NCBI GenBank assembly: GCA_946500615.1
Contig: CAMMWP010000005.1
Span: forward strand, 1 to 64,000
Direction: 5' to 3'
DNA: 64,000 nucleotides
DNA from: an uncultured Clostridium sp.
GTDB taxonomy: Bacteria; Bacillota; Clostridia; TANB77; CAG-508
Below are positions 44,158-52,738 of this stretch, in pieces. A program made the position numbers and the translations under genes. Below the pieces are notes generated by a model. The model did no database searches and was not told the DNA's origin. It was given only the letters and a program-made list of their open reading frames with translations. How positions within the stretch are numbered: the stretch's first letter is position 1; the number at the start of each line of letters is the position of its first letter.

Positions 44158-45042
44158 ATGGAAGTAATTTATTTTTTAGCAACAGATGGTATTAAATTAG
44201 ATGGATTGCTATATACAAGCAAAAACAAAACAGAAGATGTTATATTATCGGTTCATGGAATGGGTAGTAATTGTATGAAAAAAAGAGAAACAACAATGGC
44301 AAAATTAGCGAATGAAAATGATATAGACTATTTTTGTTTTAACAATCGTGGCAGTGAATTAGTAAAATATATAAGAAGATACACAGAAGGCAAAAGAGAA
44401 AAAGAATTGGGGGGAACAAGTTATGAAGATGTACTAGAAGGATATGAAGATATTACAGGAGCGATGATAAAGTTAAAAGAATTGGGGTATAAAAATATAT
44501 ATTTACAAGGACATAGCTTAGGATGTACCAAGATCGTTTACACCTATCATGAATTAAAAGATGAGCAAGATGAAATGATAAACAATATAAAAGGAATCAT
44601 ACTAAATTCTTTGATTGATATTCCAAGAGCATTAAAAGTATATTTAAGAGACAATTTTGATAAATATTTACAATATGCTGAGGAGAAAGAAAGAGATGGA
44701 CAAGGAAAAGAAATGATGCCAAACGAAGCTTTTATCCATCCAATTAGTGTTAAAACATTTCTAAGATATGCACGAGATTATCAAGATATTAATTTTGCAA
44801 ATTTTGGAGAAGATAAAGAACTAAAAGTATTAAATACAATTGATGTACCATTATTTATGCGTTGGGGAAATGTAAATGAAATGATTGTACAAATGCCAGA
44901 AGAGTTAGTAGATATCGTAAATAATATCATTGTAAATCCGAATAAAGATATTTATTATATTGATGGTGCAAATCATAGTTATGAAGGTAAAGAAGAAGAA
45001 TTGGCAAAACAAGTTATTGAATTTATTAATAAGAATAAATAA
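44158..45042 (+). CDS. Alpha/beta hydrolase (DUF1749-like)
   Basis: 294 residues. SVHGMGSN is the oxyanion-loop HG motif and LQGHSLGCTK is the nucleophile elbow (Ser at about residue 118). The late ANHSYEGKEEE supplies the catalytic His, and MRWGNVNE region the acid. No signal peptide. Substrate unknown. GAGGTGTGTATAA precedes the ATG. It opens a short run of poorly characterised genes upstream of the penicillin-binding protein. Confidence 0.85.
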   Translation: MEVIYFLATDGIKLDGLLYTSKNKTEDVILSVHGMGSNCMKKRETTMAKLANENDIDYFCFNNRGSELVKYIRRYTEGKREKELGGTSYEDVLEGYEDITGAMIKLKELGYKNIYLQGHSLGCTKIVYTYHELKDEQDEMINNIKGIILNSLIDIPRALKVYLRDNFDKYLQYAEEKERDGQGKEMMPNEAFIHPISVKTFLRYARDYQDINFANFGEDKELKVLNTIDVPLFMRWGNVNEMIVQMPEELVDIVNNIIVNPNKDIYYIDGANHSYEGKEEELAKQVIEFINKNK

Positions 45043-45112
45043 TATTGCAATAGAGAAATAATCAATTTCGAATTATTAATTAAAATTAGAAATAAGAAAC
45101 AAAGGAGAAAAA

Positions 45113-46568
45113 ATGAAAGCACATGAATTAGCAGAAAAATTTAGAAATAATACAAAAACAGAAGCAAGTTATCAAGAAATTATAAAATGGTGTAGTGAGA
45201 ATGCTAGTAAATTAGATTTAAAAGATAAGGACCAACAGTATTTATATGAAATGTCAACAAGATACCTAATGAAAGTTAAAATAGGACATTGGAACGAGCA
45301 AGATGCAAATACAATCATTCATTATTTTGCAAAATTATATGCAGATATATATGGCATGGCAGATAAAGTTACAGTAGAAGTACTGGACTTACCTGAGTAT
45401 AGAGAAAGGTTCAAAGATAATAGTGAAGCAAAACATATTCGTTATAGTACTGGAAGATCAGATTTAGTATATTCTTCGGAAGTAGTGGAATATTTAAAGA
45501 GCAATGATATGCTTAAATTTATGGAAGGGTTACAAACAATATTTCATGAACCAGTTCATGTAGTACAATATAATAGATTATATGAGACACAAAATCATGG
45601 TGAATTTCATTATAATGGAGATACATATAGAACAGCATTAGAAGTAATAACGAGAAAAGTTGATTCTAATTTTTATGAGAACAATTATTTTAAACTATTT
45701 ATGGAATATCAAGCAGAATATATAGGGCTTGCTCAGGCAATGAATATGATGAATACCTATTATAAAAAAGATTTATTCCCAATAAATGATAAAGAAAAAA
45801 TAGAAGAAATGTTACGGTGAAATACTTGAACAAGAAGGAAAAGGAACTTTTCAGGTTGACAGTGAAACTCAAATTGGGGAAGCTACGGCTAATGTAAATG
45901 CTTTAATGAATTATATTACGGAGAAATATGTTAAAGAAGCTCCAGAAACAATAAAAGAAATACCAGTTTTGCAGTTTGCTTTTCATTCTGATGGTACAAG
46001 GAAAGATATCATACAATTAATACAAGATAGGGAAAATTTAATAGGCAATAATCGTAGTATAGATATACAACAAGTAGATGATTTATATAGAACCATAGCA
46101 AATTATAGAAGTATTACAAAAGAAGAAACATTAAATATTTGGGATTATATAGAAAAAACAGGAACAAATGATGAGTTTGTTTTTGACCTATTGCAATTTA
46201 GATTAGAAAAAAGTAATTTGACTGAAGAGCAAATAAGTAAGGTTATGGGAGATATACGAACGGCAGCTACTAAGACTATGGAACAAAAAGGAGAACAAGA
46301 ATTAGAGCACGAACACGAAGAAAGTATAAAGGATGAGGTAGGGGATGAATTTCAACCAGAAACAGAGAATAAAAAACAAGAAGAACAACAAGTAGAAACG
46401 ATGTGGATGAATAGATTTCAATCATGGGATAGAAACTCAATTAATTTGCCTAATATGGCAAAAAGAAAAGAAGAAGCTGTTAGATTGATGCAAAATATTG
46501 AAAAACAAAGAGACCAGCAAGAAAAACAAGAAGAACAAGGTGAACAAGATGATAGTACAAACAGATAG
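45113..46568 (+). pseudogene. HEPVH putative metallopeptidase-like protein, frameshifted
   Basis: The first frame (45113-45820, 235 residues) has HEPVH at residues 145-149, an H-E-x-x-H zinc motif, with a downstream Glu in EYQAEYIG. It stops at MLR. Another frame open from about 45808 continues CYGEILEQEGKGTFQVD and joins the second ORF (annotated start 45906) to 46568, ending in a Glu/Gln-rich low-complexity tail. The whole would be about 485 residues. A one- or two-base change in the A-rich stretch near 45800-45810 explains the break. Family not recognised; peptidase activity is inferred from the motif only. AAAGGAG precedes the ATG. Confidence 0.65.
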
Positions 46569-46580
46569 GAGTAGTTTATA

Positions 46581-47036
46581 TTGAAAGAAATATATAGAGA
46601 AGCATTTTCAGAAATTGATGCTATATTTGAATTAATGCCTAAAAATTTATTAAATAAAATACCAAAAAAATTTAGAGAAATTATCAAAAATGAAAAAGCA
46701 GTAAAGTATAAACCTAATATAAGTGAGCCAATAGAGGAAGTAGAATTAAAGGAAGAGACAATTATAATTCTAGCATTAATTTATAGAGATTTTTTATGTA
46801 GCAATGAAGAAAAAGAAAGATTAAAATTACGAGATGCACAAAAAATGAAAGAGGCAGAAGAAGTAATAAGAAAAAAATATAATCCCGATGATATATTTAA
46901 AAATAGAAAAAATACACAAATAGATAATATAAAAGAAAATAAACACGAAAGCCATGATAAACGATTAATTGTTATAGAAGAAAAGTGGTATACAAAAATA
47001 TTTAATATGATAAAGAAAATATTCAAGAAAGGTTAA
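46581..47036 (+). CDS. 151-residue charged protein, unknown
   Basis: TTG start behind AGGAG. Mostly helical and charged, with KEETIIILALIYRDFL near the middle and an Arg/Lys-rich end (MIKKIFKKG) that could sit on the membrane surface. No recognised domain. It follows the HEPVH gene by 12 nt, so the two probably work together. Confidence 0.6.
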   Translation: MKEIYREAFSEIDAIFELMPKNLLNKIPKKFREIIKNEKAVKYKPNISEPIEEVELKEETIIILALIYRDFLCSNEEKERLKLRDAQKMKEAEEVIRKKYNPDDIFKNRKNTQIDNIKENKHESHDKRLIVIEEKWYTKIFNMIKKIFKKG

Positions 47037-47107
47037 AACTTAGTTATATGGTTTATTTGGAAAAACAAATTTTTTATAGTTATAAAATATTGTAGGGGGG
47101 ATTTAGT

Positions 47108-49126
47108 TTGAAAAATAAAAAAGTAATTATTGGAAGCATTATTGGTATCATATTAATTGTAGCAATTATCATAACCATTATTTTCATCAATATGCCAAAA
47201 GAAAAACCAGAAGAAGTATTAAATAGATATTTTTCATATGTAAATGAACAAAATTATGAAGCAATGTATCAAAAATTAAGTAGCTCTTCAAAAGAAAAAA
47301 TCAGTCAAGAAGACTTTATAACTAGAAATCAGAACATTTATGAAGGAATTGACAGTAATAACATCAAAATAAATATTCAAGACATAACAAATGAAGAAAA
47401 AAAGAAAAAAGTATCTTATAATGAGGAAATGGTAACATCAGCAGGAACAATTACTTTTCATAATGAAGTATATCTCGAAAAAGAAGAAAAAGAATATAAA
47501 ATAGAATGGTCATCAAAGCTAATTTTCCCACAATTGCAAGAAGAATATAAAGTAAGAGTAGAAACTTTAAGTGGTAAAAGAGGAAGCATCTTAGATAGAG
47601 ACGGAAATGCTCTTGCTTATGATGGAATCATATCTCAAGTAGGTATTGTGCCCGGAAAATTAGGAGATAATCGAGAAGAAAACATAAGTAAAATAGCAGA
47701 ATTAACAGGTGTATCAGTAGAAACGATTAACAATTATTTATCAGCATCTTATGTGAAAGAGGACACATTTGTACCAATCAGAAAAGTAGCCAAAGATGAT
47801 ACAGAGTTAAAAGAACAATTATTACAAATTTCAGGAATTATGATAAACGATGCAGAAGGAAGAGTATATACATTAGGAGAAGAAGCAGGGCATTTAATAG
47901 GATATGTACAAGCAATAAATGCAGAAGAATTAGAAAAATATGCAGATAAAGGATATAGTTCTACTAGTTTAATAGGAAAATCTGGGTTAGAAGCAGCATA
48001 TGAAGAAAAACTAAAAGGAACAGACGGTGTGAAAATTTACATAGTTGATTCAGAAGGAAATCAAATAACAACATTAGCAGAACAAAAGCAAAAAGATGGA
48101 GAAGACATAAAACTTACAATAAACAGCGATATTCAAACAAAATTGTACGAACAATTAGAAAATGATAAAGGATTATTTGTCGTTATGCAACCAGCAACAG
48201 GAGAATTGTTAGCATTAGTTAGTACACCAACATTTGACTCTAATGACTTTACACTAGGAATGACAAATGACCAATGGAATATGCTAAATACTGACGAAGC
48301 AAAACCACTGTATAACCGATTCACACAAAGTTATTGTCCGGGTTCAACATTTAAAACAATTACAGGAGCTATTGGATTAGAAACAGGAAGTATTAATCCA
48401 GATGAGGATCTCGGATATACAGGAACCAGTTGGCAAAAAGATTCTTCATGGGGAGACTACAAAGTAACAACATTAACAGGATATAATGGACCTAAAAATT
48501 TATTAAATGCTTTAATGTATTCAGACAATATCTATTTTGCGCAAACAGCGTTGAGGATTGGAACTAGCAAATTTACAGAAAGTTTAGACAAAATTGGATT
48601 TAATCAACAATTGGAATTTCCATTGTCACTTACAAAATCACAATATGCAAATGAAGATGGAATTAATTCAGAAGGAAAATTAGCAGACACTGGCTTTGGA
48701 CAAGGGAATTTATTAGTAAATCCAATTCATATGGCTTCTATTTATTCAAGTTTCTATAACAATGGAAATATGATAAAACCATATATTGAATATAAAGAAA
48801 ATAAAAATCCAGAAATACTAATCGAAAATGCCTTTTCTAAAGAGACAGCAAACACCATCAAAGAAGATTTAATTCAAGTAGTAGAACAGGGGTCAGCAAA
48901 CGATATGAAAGTCAATGGTGTAACCATTGCAGGAAAAACAGGTACAGCAGAATTAAAAATAAATAAAGAAGATAATGAAAGTGGAACATTAGGCTGGTTT
49001 GATTGCTTTACAACAAATCAAGGAGATAAGGATATGCTGATCATAGGTATGGTAGAAAATATCCAAGACAATAATGAAGGAGGAAGTCATTATCTAATAA
49101 AAATGATAAAAACATTGTTTGAATAA
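47108..49126 (+). CDS. Penicillin-binding transpeptidase of the MecA-N/PBP2a-like type
   Basis: 672 residues. An N-terminal membrane anchor (about residues 7-28), an NTF2-like MecA-N domain (about 32-140), a dimerisation domain beginning GKRGSILDRDGNALAY, and a transpeptidase domain with CPGSTFKTITG (S-x-x-K), MYSDNIYFAQ (S-D-N) and AGKTGTAEL (K-T-G). It cross-links peptidoglycan on the outer face. The low-affinity PBP2a architecture can mean beta-lactam tolerance, which sequence alone cannot show. TTG start behind AGGGGGGATTTAG. Confidence 0.93.
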   Translation: MKNKKVIIGSIIGIILIVAIIITIIFINMPKEKPEEVLNRYFSYVNEQNYEAMYQKLSSSSKEKISQEDFITRNQNIYEGIDSNNIKINIQDITNEEKKKKVSYNEEMVTSAGTITFHNEVYLEKEEKEYKIEWSSKLIFPQLQEEYKVRVETLSGKRGSILDRDGNALAYDGIISQVGIVPGKLGDNREENISKIAELTGVSVETINNYLSASYVKEDTFVPIRKVAKDDTELKEQLLQISGIMINDAEGRVYTLGEEAGHLIGYVQAINAEELEKYADKGYSSTSLIGKSGLEAAYEEKLKGTDGVKIYIVDSEGNQITTLAEQKQKDGEDIKLTINSDIQTKLYEQLENDKGLFVVMQPATGELLALVSTPTFDSNDFTLGMTNDQWNMLNTDEAKPLYNRFTQSYCPGSTFKTITGAIGLETGSINPDEDLGYTGTSWQKDSSWGDYKVTTLTGYNGPKNLLNALMYSDNIYFAQTALRIGTSKFTESLDKIGFNQQLEFPLSLTKSQYANEDGINSEGKLADTGFGQGNLLVNPIHMASIYSSFYNNGNMIKPYIEYKENKNPEILIENAFSKETANTIKEDLIQVVEQGSANDMKVNGVTIAGKTGTAELKINKEDNESGTLGWFDCFTTNQGDKDMLIIGMVENIQDNNEGGSHYLIKMIKTLFE

Positions 49127-49170
49127 ACTAGAACATAAAATTCATTGATAGAAAGGCAATCCATAAGAAA

Positions 49171-49216
49171 GGATAAAAGTCCATAGTGTTAATTAATTAT
49201 ACAATGGATTTTATCC
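49171..49216. repeat. Hairpin between the PBP gene and ymdB
   Basis: GGATAAAAGTCCAT pairs with ATGGATTTTATCC (one bulge). No T run, so terminator function is uncertain. The rest of 49127-49351 shows nothing. Confidence 0.45.
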
Positions 49217-49351
49217 AAAGTAAAAATATGTTAATTATTTAAAATATAAAATAATGGTACCATTAAACCAAAATTTTTAGCAATAAAAATAAAATAATTA
49301 ATGGAGAAAGGTATGTATAATATATAAATTTATTATACAAGAAGGAAAAAA

Positions 49352-50122
49352 TTGAAAATTTTAGCAGTTGGAGATATTATTGGAGAAGTAGGCGTAAAAG
49401 AACTAAAAAATAAATTATATCAAATAAGACAAAAAGAAGAAATTAATTTTGTTATTGTTAATGGAGAAAATGCAGCAGAAGGAATGGGAATTACTAAAAA
49501 GAATTTCGAAGATATCATTTCTCAAAATGTTGATGTTGTCACTATGGGAAATCATACATGGGGAAAAAAAGAAATTTTTAAATTTATTGATCATCCTAAA
49601 TTAATAAGACCGGCAAATTATCCTAAAGAAGTAGTTGGAAAAGGATACAATATTTATGAATGCAGAAATAAAAAAATAGCAGTTATCAATTTAATAGGAA
49701 GAGTGTATATGAATGTATTGTCAGAAAGTCCTTTTTTGGCAGTTAGTGATATTCTAAAAAATATAAAAAATAAAGTAGATATTATCATTGTTGACTTTCA
49801 TGCTGAAGCAACAGGAGAAAAAATAACGATGGGATACTATTTAGATGGTAAAGTAACAGCTATTTTTGGAACACATACACATGTACAAACAGCAGACGAA
49901 AGAATATTACCAAAAGGAACAGCATATATTAGTGATATCGGTATGACAGGTGTAAAAAATTCAGCACTTGGAATGGATGTATCAGTAGCCATAAAACGAT
50001 TTGAAACAGCATTGCCAGAAAAATATAAAGTAGCAACAGGAGAAGGCATGCTAAATGGTGTTATTTTTGATATAGACGATAAAACAAACAAAGTAAAAAC
50101 GATAACAAGAGTAAATATGTAA
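49352..50122 (+). CDS. ymdB: YmdB-like metallophosphodiesterase (TIGR00282 type)
   Basis: 256 residues. Calcineurin-like metal motifs: GDIIGEVG at the start, NGENAAEGMG, TMGNHTWGKKEIF, DFHAEATGEK and GTHTHVQTAD. B. subtilis YmdB is a 2',3'-cAMP phosphodiesterase that influences biofilm and sporulation decisions. TTG start behind AAGAAGGAAAAA. spoVS lies next, the same neighbourhood as in B. subtilis (rny-ymdB-spoVS). Confidence 0.93.
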   Translation: MKILAVGDIIGEVGVKELKNKLYQIRQKEEINFVIVNGENAAEGMGITKKNFEDIISQNVDVVTMGNHTWGKKEIFKFIDHPKLIRPANYPKEVVGKGYNIYECRNKKIAVINLIGRVYMNVLSESPFLAVSDILKNIKNKVDIIIVDFHAEATGEKITMGYYLDGKVTAIFGTHTHVQTADERILPKGTAYISDIGMTGVKNSALGMDVSVAIKRFETALPEKYKVATGEGMLNGVIFDIDDKTNKVKTITRVNM

Positions 50123-50251
50123 AAAATATAAGCTAAACCATAAAGAAAATATAAAAAGAAATGAAAAAATCCACGATTAATGAACAGAATAAAAAATGTC
50201 GAATAAGTAGATTTATTGCGATGAAAACCTATAAATTTTTATAAAAAATAC

Positions 50252-50280
50252 TTTACACTAATTTCCAGATATTGTAAAAT
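50252..50280 (+). promoter_or_regulatory. Promoter of spoVS
   Basis: TTTACA (50252-50257), a 17-nt spacer and TAAAAT (50275-50280), about 50 nt before the spoVS ATG. Confidence 0.6.
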
Positions 50281-50332
50281 ACAAAATGTAAAAGTTGCAA
50301 CAAAAAATAAAAATTATAGGAGGCAAAAGAAA

Positions 50333-50596
50333 ATGGAAGTTTTAAAAATTTCATCAAAATCAAATCCTAATTCAGTAGCAGGAGCTATTGCTGGATTAGT
50401 AAAAGAATCAAACAAGGCAGAAATGCAAGCAATCGGAGCGGGAGCATTAAATCAAGCGGTAAAAGCAGTTGCAATAGCAAGAGGCTTTGTAGCACCAGCT
50501 GGTGTAGACTTAGTATGTATACCTGCATTTGCAGAGGTCGAGGTTGAGGGAGAAGATAGAACAGGTATAAAATTGATAGTAGAATCAAGAGGATAA
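50333..50596 (+). CDS. spoVS: Stage V sporulation protein S
   Basis: 87 residues, near-canonical SpoVS: MEVLKISSKSNPNSVAGAIA at the start, IGAGALNQAVKAVAIARGF in the middle. An Alba-like small protein that affects asymmetric septation and spore coat assembly; its presence supports a spore-forming host. TAGGAGGCAAAAGAAA precedes the ATG. Monocistronic with its own promoter and terminator. Confidence 0.96.
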   Translation: MEVLKISSKSNPNSVAGAIAGLVKESNKAEMQAIGAGALNQAVKAVAIARGFVAPAGVDLVCIPAFAEVEVEGEDRTGIKLIVESRG

Positions 50597-50603
50597 AATA
50601 AAT

Positions 50604-50637
50604 AACAGACTACAAATATAGTGGTCTGTTTTGTTTT
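50604..50637 (+). terminator. Terminator of spoVS
   Basis: AACAGACTAC pairs with GTGGTCTGTT, followed by TTGTTTTTG. Confidence 0.8.
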
Positions 50638-50663
50638 TGTACAGTTAGGTGTCCATTTTTGTC

Positions 50664-50846
50664 CATTTGGGTGTCCATTCGGGGACGTTTCTTCTTGGGA
50701 CATTTTTATGTAAATTTAAAACATTAACAACAAAAAAGAAAAATGTATTTATTTTTATGTAATAATTAATTATCCATAGATCAATAATATGCAAATTTAC
50801 ATAAAAATGTCCCAAGAAGAAACGTCCCCGAATGGACAACCAAATG
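50664..50846. repeat. Palindromic repeat with 54 bp arms, GGGGACGTT family
   Basis: Arms 50664-50717 and 50793-50846 pair over 54 bp with one mismatch; the inner 45 bp are perfect. The loop is 75 nt and AT-rich, with no ORF. It contains GGGGACGTTTCTTCTTGGGA-type words typical of Clostridial palindromic repeats mobilised by IS200-like transposases (inference). Another copy of the TGTCCA word stands just outside the left arm. Confidence 0.92.
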
Positions 50847-50930
50847 TTAATTAGATATTAGACTTGACAATTAGAAGATAGTATGAAAAAATACGGAAGG
50901 TATAATATTAAGATATAGGGGGAACAAAAA

Positions 50931-51392
50931 ATGGAAAAAAAGAGAGGATTTGAAATTGCCAAAGGATTTGAAGATAAAAATATTAATCTTCCAGTAAGGA
51001 AAACAAAATATAGTGCTGGATACGATATAGAAGCAGCAGAAGATACAATTATTCCAAGTTTCAAAAAGGGTATGAATCCAACATTAGTAAAAACAGGATT
51101 AAAAGCATATATGCAAGAAGACGAGATGCTATTATTATACAATCGCAGTTCTAATCCTAAGAAAAAGGGATTAATCATGGCAAATAGTGTTGGAGTTATT
51201 GACAAAGATTATTATGGAAATCCAGATAATGATGGGCACATGATGTTTGCTTTTTATAACATAAAGGAAGAAGATGTAGTAATCAAAAAAGGAGAAGCAA
51301 TAGGACAAGGAATCTTTCAAAAATATTTAATAACAGATGATGATGTAGCAGAAGGAGAGAGAGTAGGAGGTTTTGGTTCAACATCTAAGTAA
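50931..51392 (+). CDS. dut: dUTP diphosphatase
   Basis: Hydrolyses dUTP to dUMP, keeping uracil out of DNA. 153 residues with all five trimeric dUTPase motifs: SAGYDIEAAED (1), YNRSSNPKKKGL (2), NSVGVIDKDYYGNPDNDGH (3), GEAIGQGIFQKY (4) and the Gly-rich VGGFGST (5). TAGGGGGAACAAAAA precedes the ATG. Confidence 0.95.
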   Translation: MEKKRGFEIAKGFEDKNINLPVRKTKYSAGYDIEAAEDTIIPSFKKGMNPTLVKTGLKAYMQEDEMLLLYNRSSNPKKKGLIMANSVGVIDKDYYGNPDNDGHMMFAFYNIKEEDVVIKKGEAIGQGIFQKYLITDDDVAEGERVGGFGSTSK

Positions 51393-51451
51393 TTAAAAAA
51401 TATAAAAAAATATATTCTTAGAGCAACAAGGATTACAGCAAAAATACACAT

Positions 51452-51491
51452 AAAAAATGGCGGTAATGGCTTTGACTTTTACCGTTTTTTA
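51452..51491 (+). terminator. Terminator of dut, overlapped by the carD promoter
   Basis: AAATGGCGGTAA pairs with TTACCGTTTTTT. The T run forms part of the spacer of the next promoter. Confidence 0.7.
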
Positions 51492-51500
51492 TTGTATAAT
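51472..51500 (+). promoter_or_regulatory. Promoter of the CarD-like gene
   Basis: TTGACT (51472-51477), a 17-nt spacer and TATAAT (51495-51500). The -35 sits in the loop of the upstream terminator. Confidence 0.75.
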
Positions 51501-51519
51501 AGATATGGTTAAAAAATCC

Positions 51520-51564
51520 AATAAAGTTATTAATAGGTATTGACATAACTTTATTATATTTTTT
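51520..51564 (+). promoter_or_regulatory. Possible attenuator in the carD leader
   Basis: AATAAAGTTAT (51520-51530) pairs with ATAACTTTATT (51545-51555), followed by a T-rich stretch ending TTTTTT. It lies between the promoter and the start codon, where it could stop transcription early. Confidence 0.5.
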
Positions 51565-51602
51565 CTGCCAAATAAATCAAAATGCTGAAAGGAGTGACTT
51601 AC

Positions 51603-52169
51603 ATGTTCAATGTAGGAGACAAAATTGTATACCCAATGCACGGGGCAGGAACAATAGATGCAATAGAAGAAAAAGATATTTTAGGACAAAAACAGTCTTA
51701 TTATATTTTAAAAATGCCGGGAGAGGTTAAAGTAATGATACCAACTGCAAAAGCAGAAGAAGTTGGGGTAAGAAATATAATTAATAAAGAATCAGCAGAT
51801 AAAGTATTTGGAGTTTTAGAGAGAGACGAAACAGCTATGGATAAAAATTGGAATAAACGTTATAGAGATAATATGGAAAAAATGAAAAGTGGAGATATTT
51901 ATGAAATAGCTGATGTTGTTAGAAACTTAAGCTTTAAACAAAAAGAGAAAGGACTGTCAACTGGAGAAAAGAAAATGCTTAATAATGCAAAGCAAATTTT
52001 GGTAAGTGAATTGGTTTTAGCAGAGCATGCTACACAAGAAGAGGTAGAACAACTTGTTGATAATAAAATTAATACATCTTTTATGATGTTTAGAGCAGAT
52101 GATGTAACAACAGAAAGTGTCGTAAATAAATTTATACCTTTTGAAGGAACGGGAACAAATGATAATTAA
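51603..52169 (+). CDS. CarD-family transcription regulator
   Basis: 188 residues. The N-terminal Tudor-like RNA-polymerase interaction domain reads MFNVGDKIVYPMHGAGTI and later YYILKMPGEVKVMIP; the C-terminal helical domain binds promoter DNA near the -10. CarD proteins tune rRNA and housekeeping promoters. The frame opens at 51582, but GAAAGGAGTGACTTAC makes ATG 51603 the start. The leader holds a terminator-like hairpin, so expression may be attenuated. Confidence 0.93.
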   Translation: MFNVGDKIVYPMHGAGTIDAIEEKDILGQKQSYYILKMPGEVKVMIPTAKAEEVGVRNIINKESADKVFGVLERDETAMDKNWNKRYRDNMEKMKSGDIYEIADVVRNLSFKQKEKGLSTGEKKMLNNAKQILVSELVLAEHATQEEVEQLVDNKINTSFMMFRADDVTTESVVNKFIPFEGTGTNDN

Positions 52170-52195
52170 AATAGTATAGAAATTTTTTCGGTTTT

Positions 52196-52250
52196 TTGTT
52201 ACTACTATGAGGACAAAATAATTTGCTTTCGTAGTGGTAACAATTTTTTT
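52196..52250 (+). terminator. Terminator of the CarD-like gene
   Basis: TTGTTACTACTA pairs with TAGTGGTAACAA (one wobble), followed by eight T. Confidence 0.85.
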
Positions 52251-52412
52251 TGTAAACGTGTAAAAAAGTTACTGTTCCGATTGTATCAAATTGATGTAAG
52301 CCTTACAATTAGTATAGTGTATAACTTATATATATATTATTTGATATTTAAACTTGATTTTACTTTTACAATATACGGTAATTAAGAAAATATAAAAAAT
52401 GTGCAAAAACTA

Positions 52413-52441
52413 TTGACAAAAAAAAAAACAAATATTATAAT
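52413..52441 (+). promoter_or_regulatory. Consensus promoter of tRNA-Leu
   Basis: TTGACA (52413-52418), a 17-nt A-rich spacer and TATAAT (52436-52441): a full consensus sigma-A promoter 36 nt before the tRNA. Confidence 0.85.
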
Positions 52442-52476
52442 AAGTATTGTCGTTAAGGCAAATCCAGTTCAAATAT

Positions 52477-52564
52477 GCAGATGTGGCGGAACTGGTAGAC
52501 GCACAGGACTTAAAATCCTGCGGTTGAATAAACCGTGCCGGTTCGATTCCGGCCATCTGCACCA
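52477..52564 (+). tRNA. tRNA-Leu (anticodon UAA), with encoded CCA
   Basis: Acceptor GCAGATG pairs with CATCTGC over 7 bp; the anticodon loop in GGACTTAAAATCC gives UAA; a long variable arm (class II tRNA) precedes the GTTCGATTC T-loop; CCA is encoded. The integrase-bearing island begins at its 3' end, which very probably serves as the attachment site. Confidence 0.96.
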
Positions 52565-52569
52565 TTAGA

Positions 52570-52607
52570 ACCTCAAGTGTTTCGAAAGATTAGACTTGAG
52601 GTTTTAA
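52570..52607 (+). terminator. Terminator of tRNA-Leu
   Basis: ACCTCAAGT pairs perfectly with ACTTGAGGT, followed by TTTAATT. It lies inside the left end of the island. Confidence 0.7.
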
Positions 52608-52738
52608 TTATAAAAAATTTTGTAGTTCTACAAAAAGTTCTACAAAATTCACAACATTTTATTTTTATAAAATCTTTATTTAGTGGCTTAAATAAGGATT
52701 TTTTTATTTCTAATTTTTCTAACATTTCTAACAATTTT

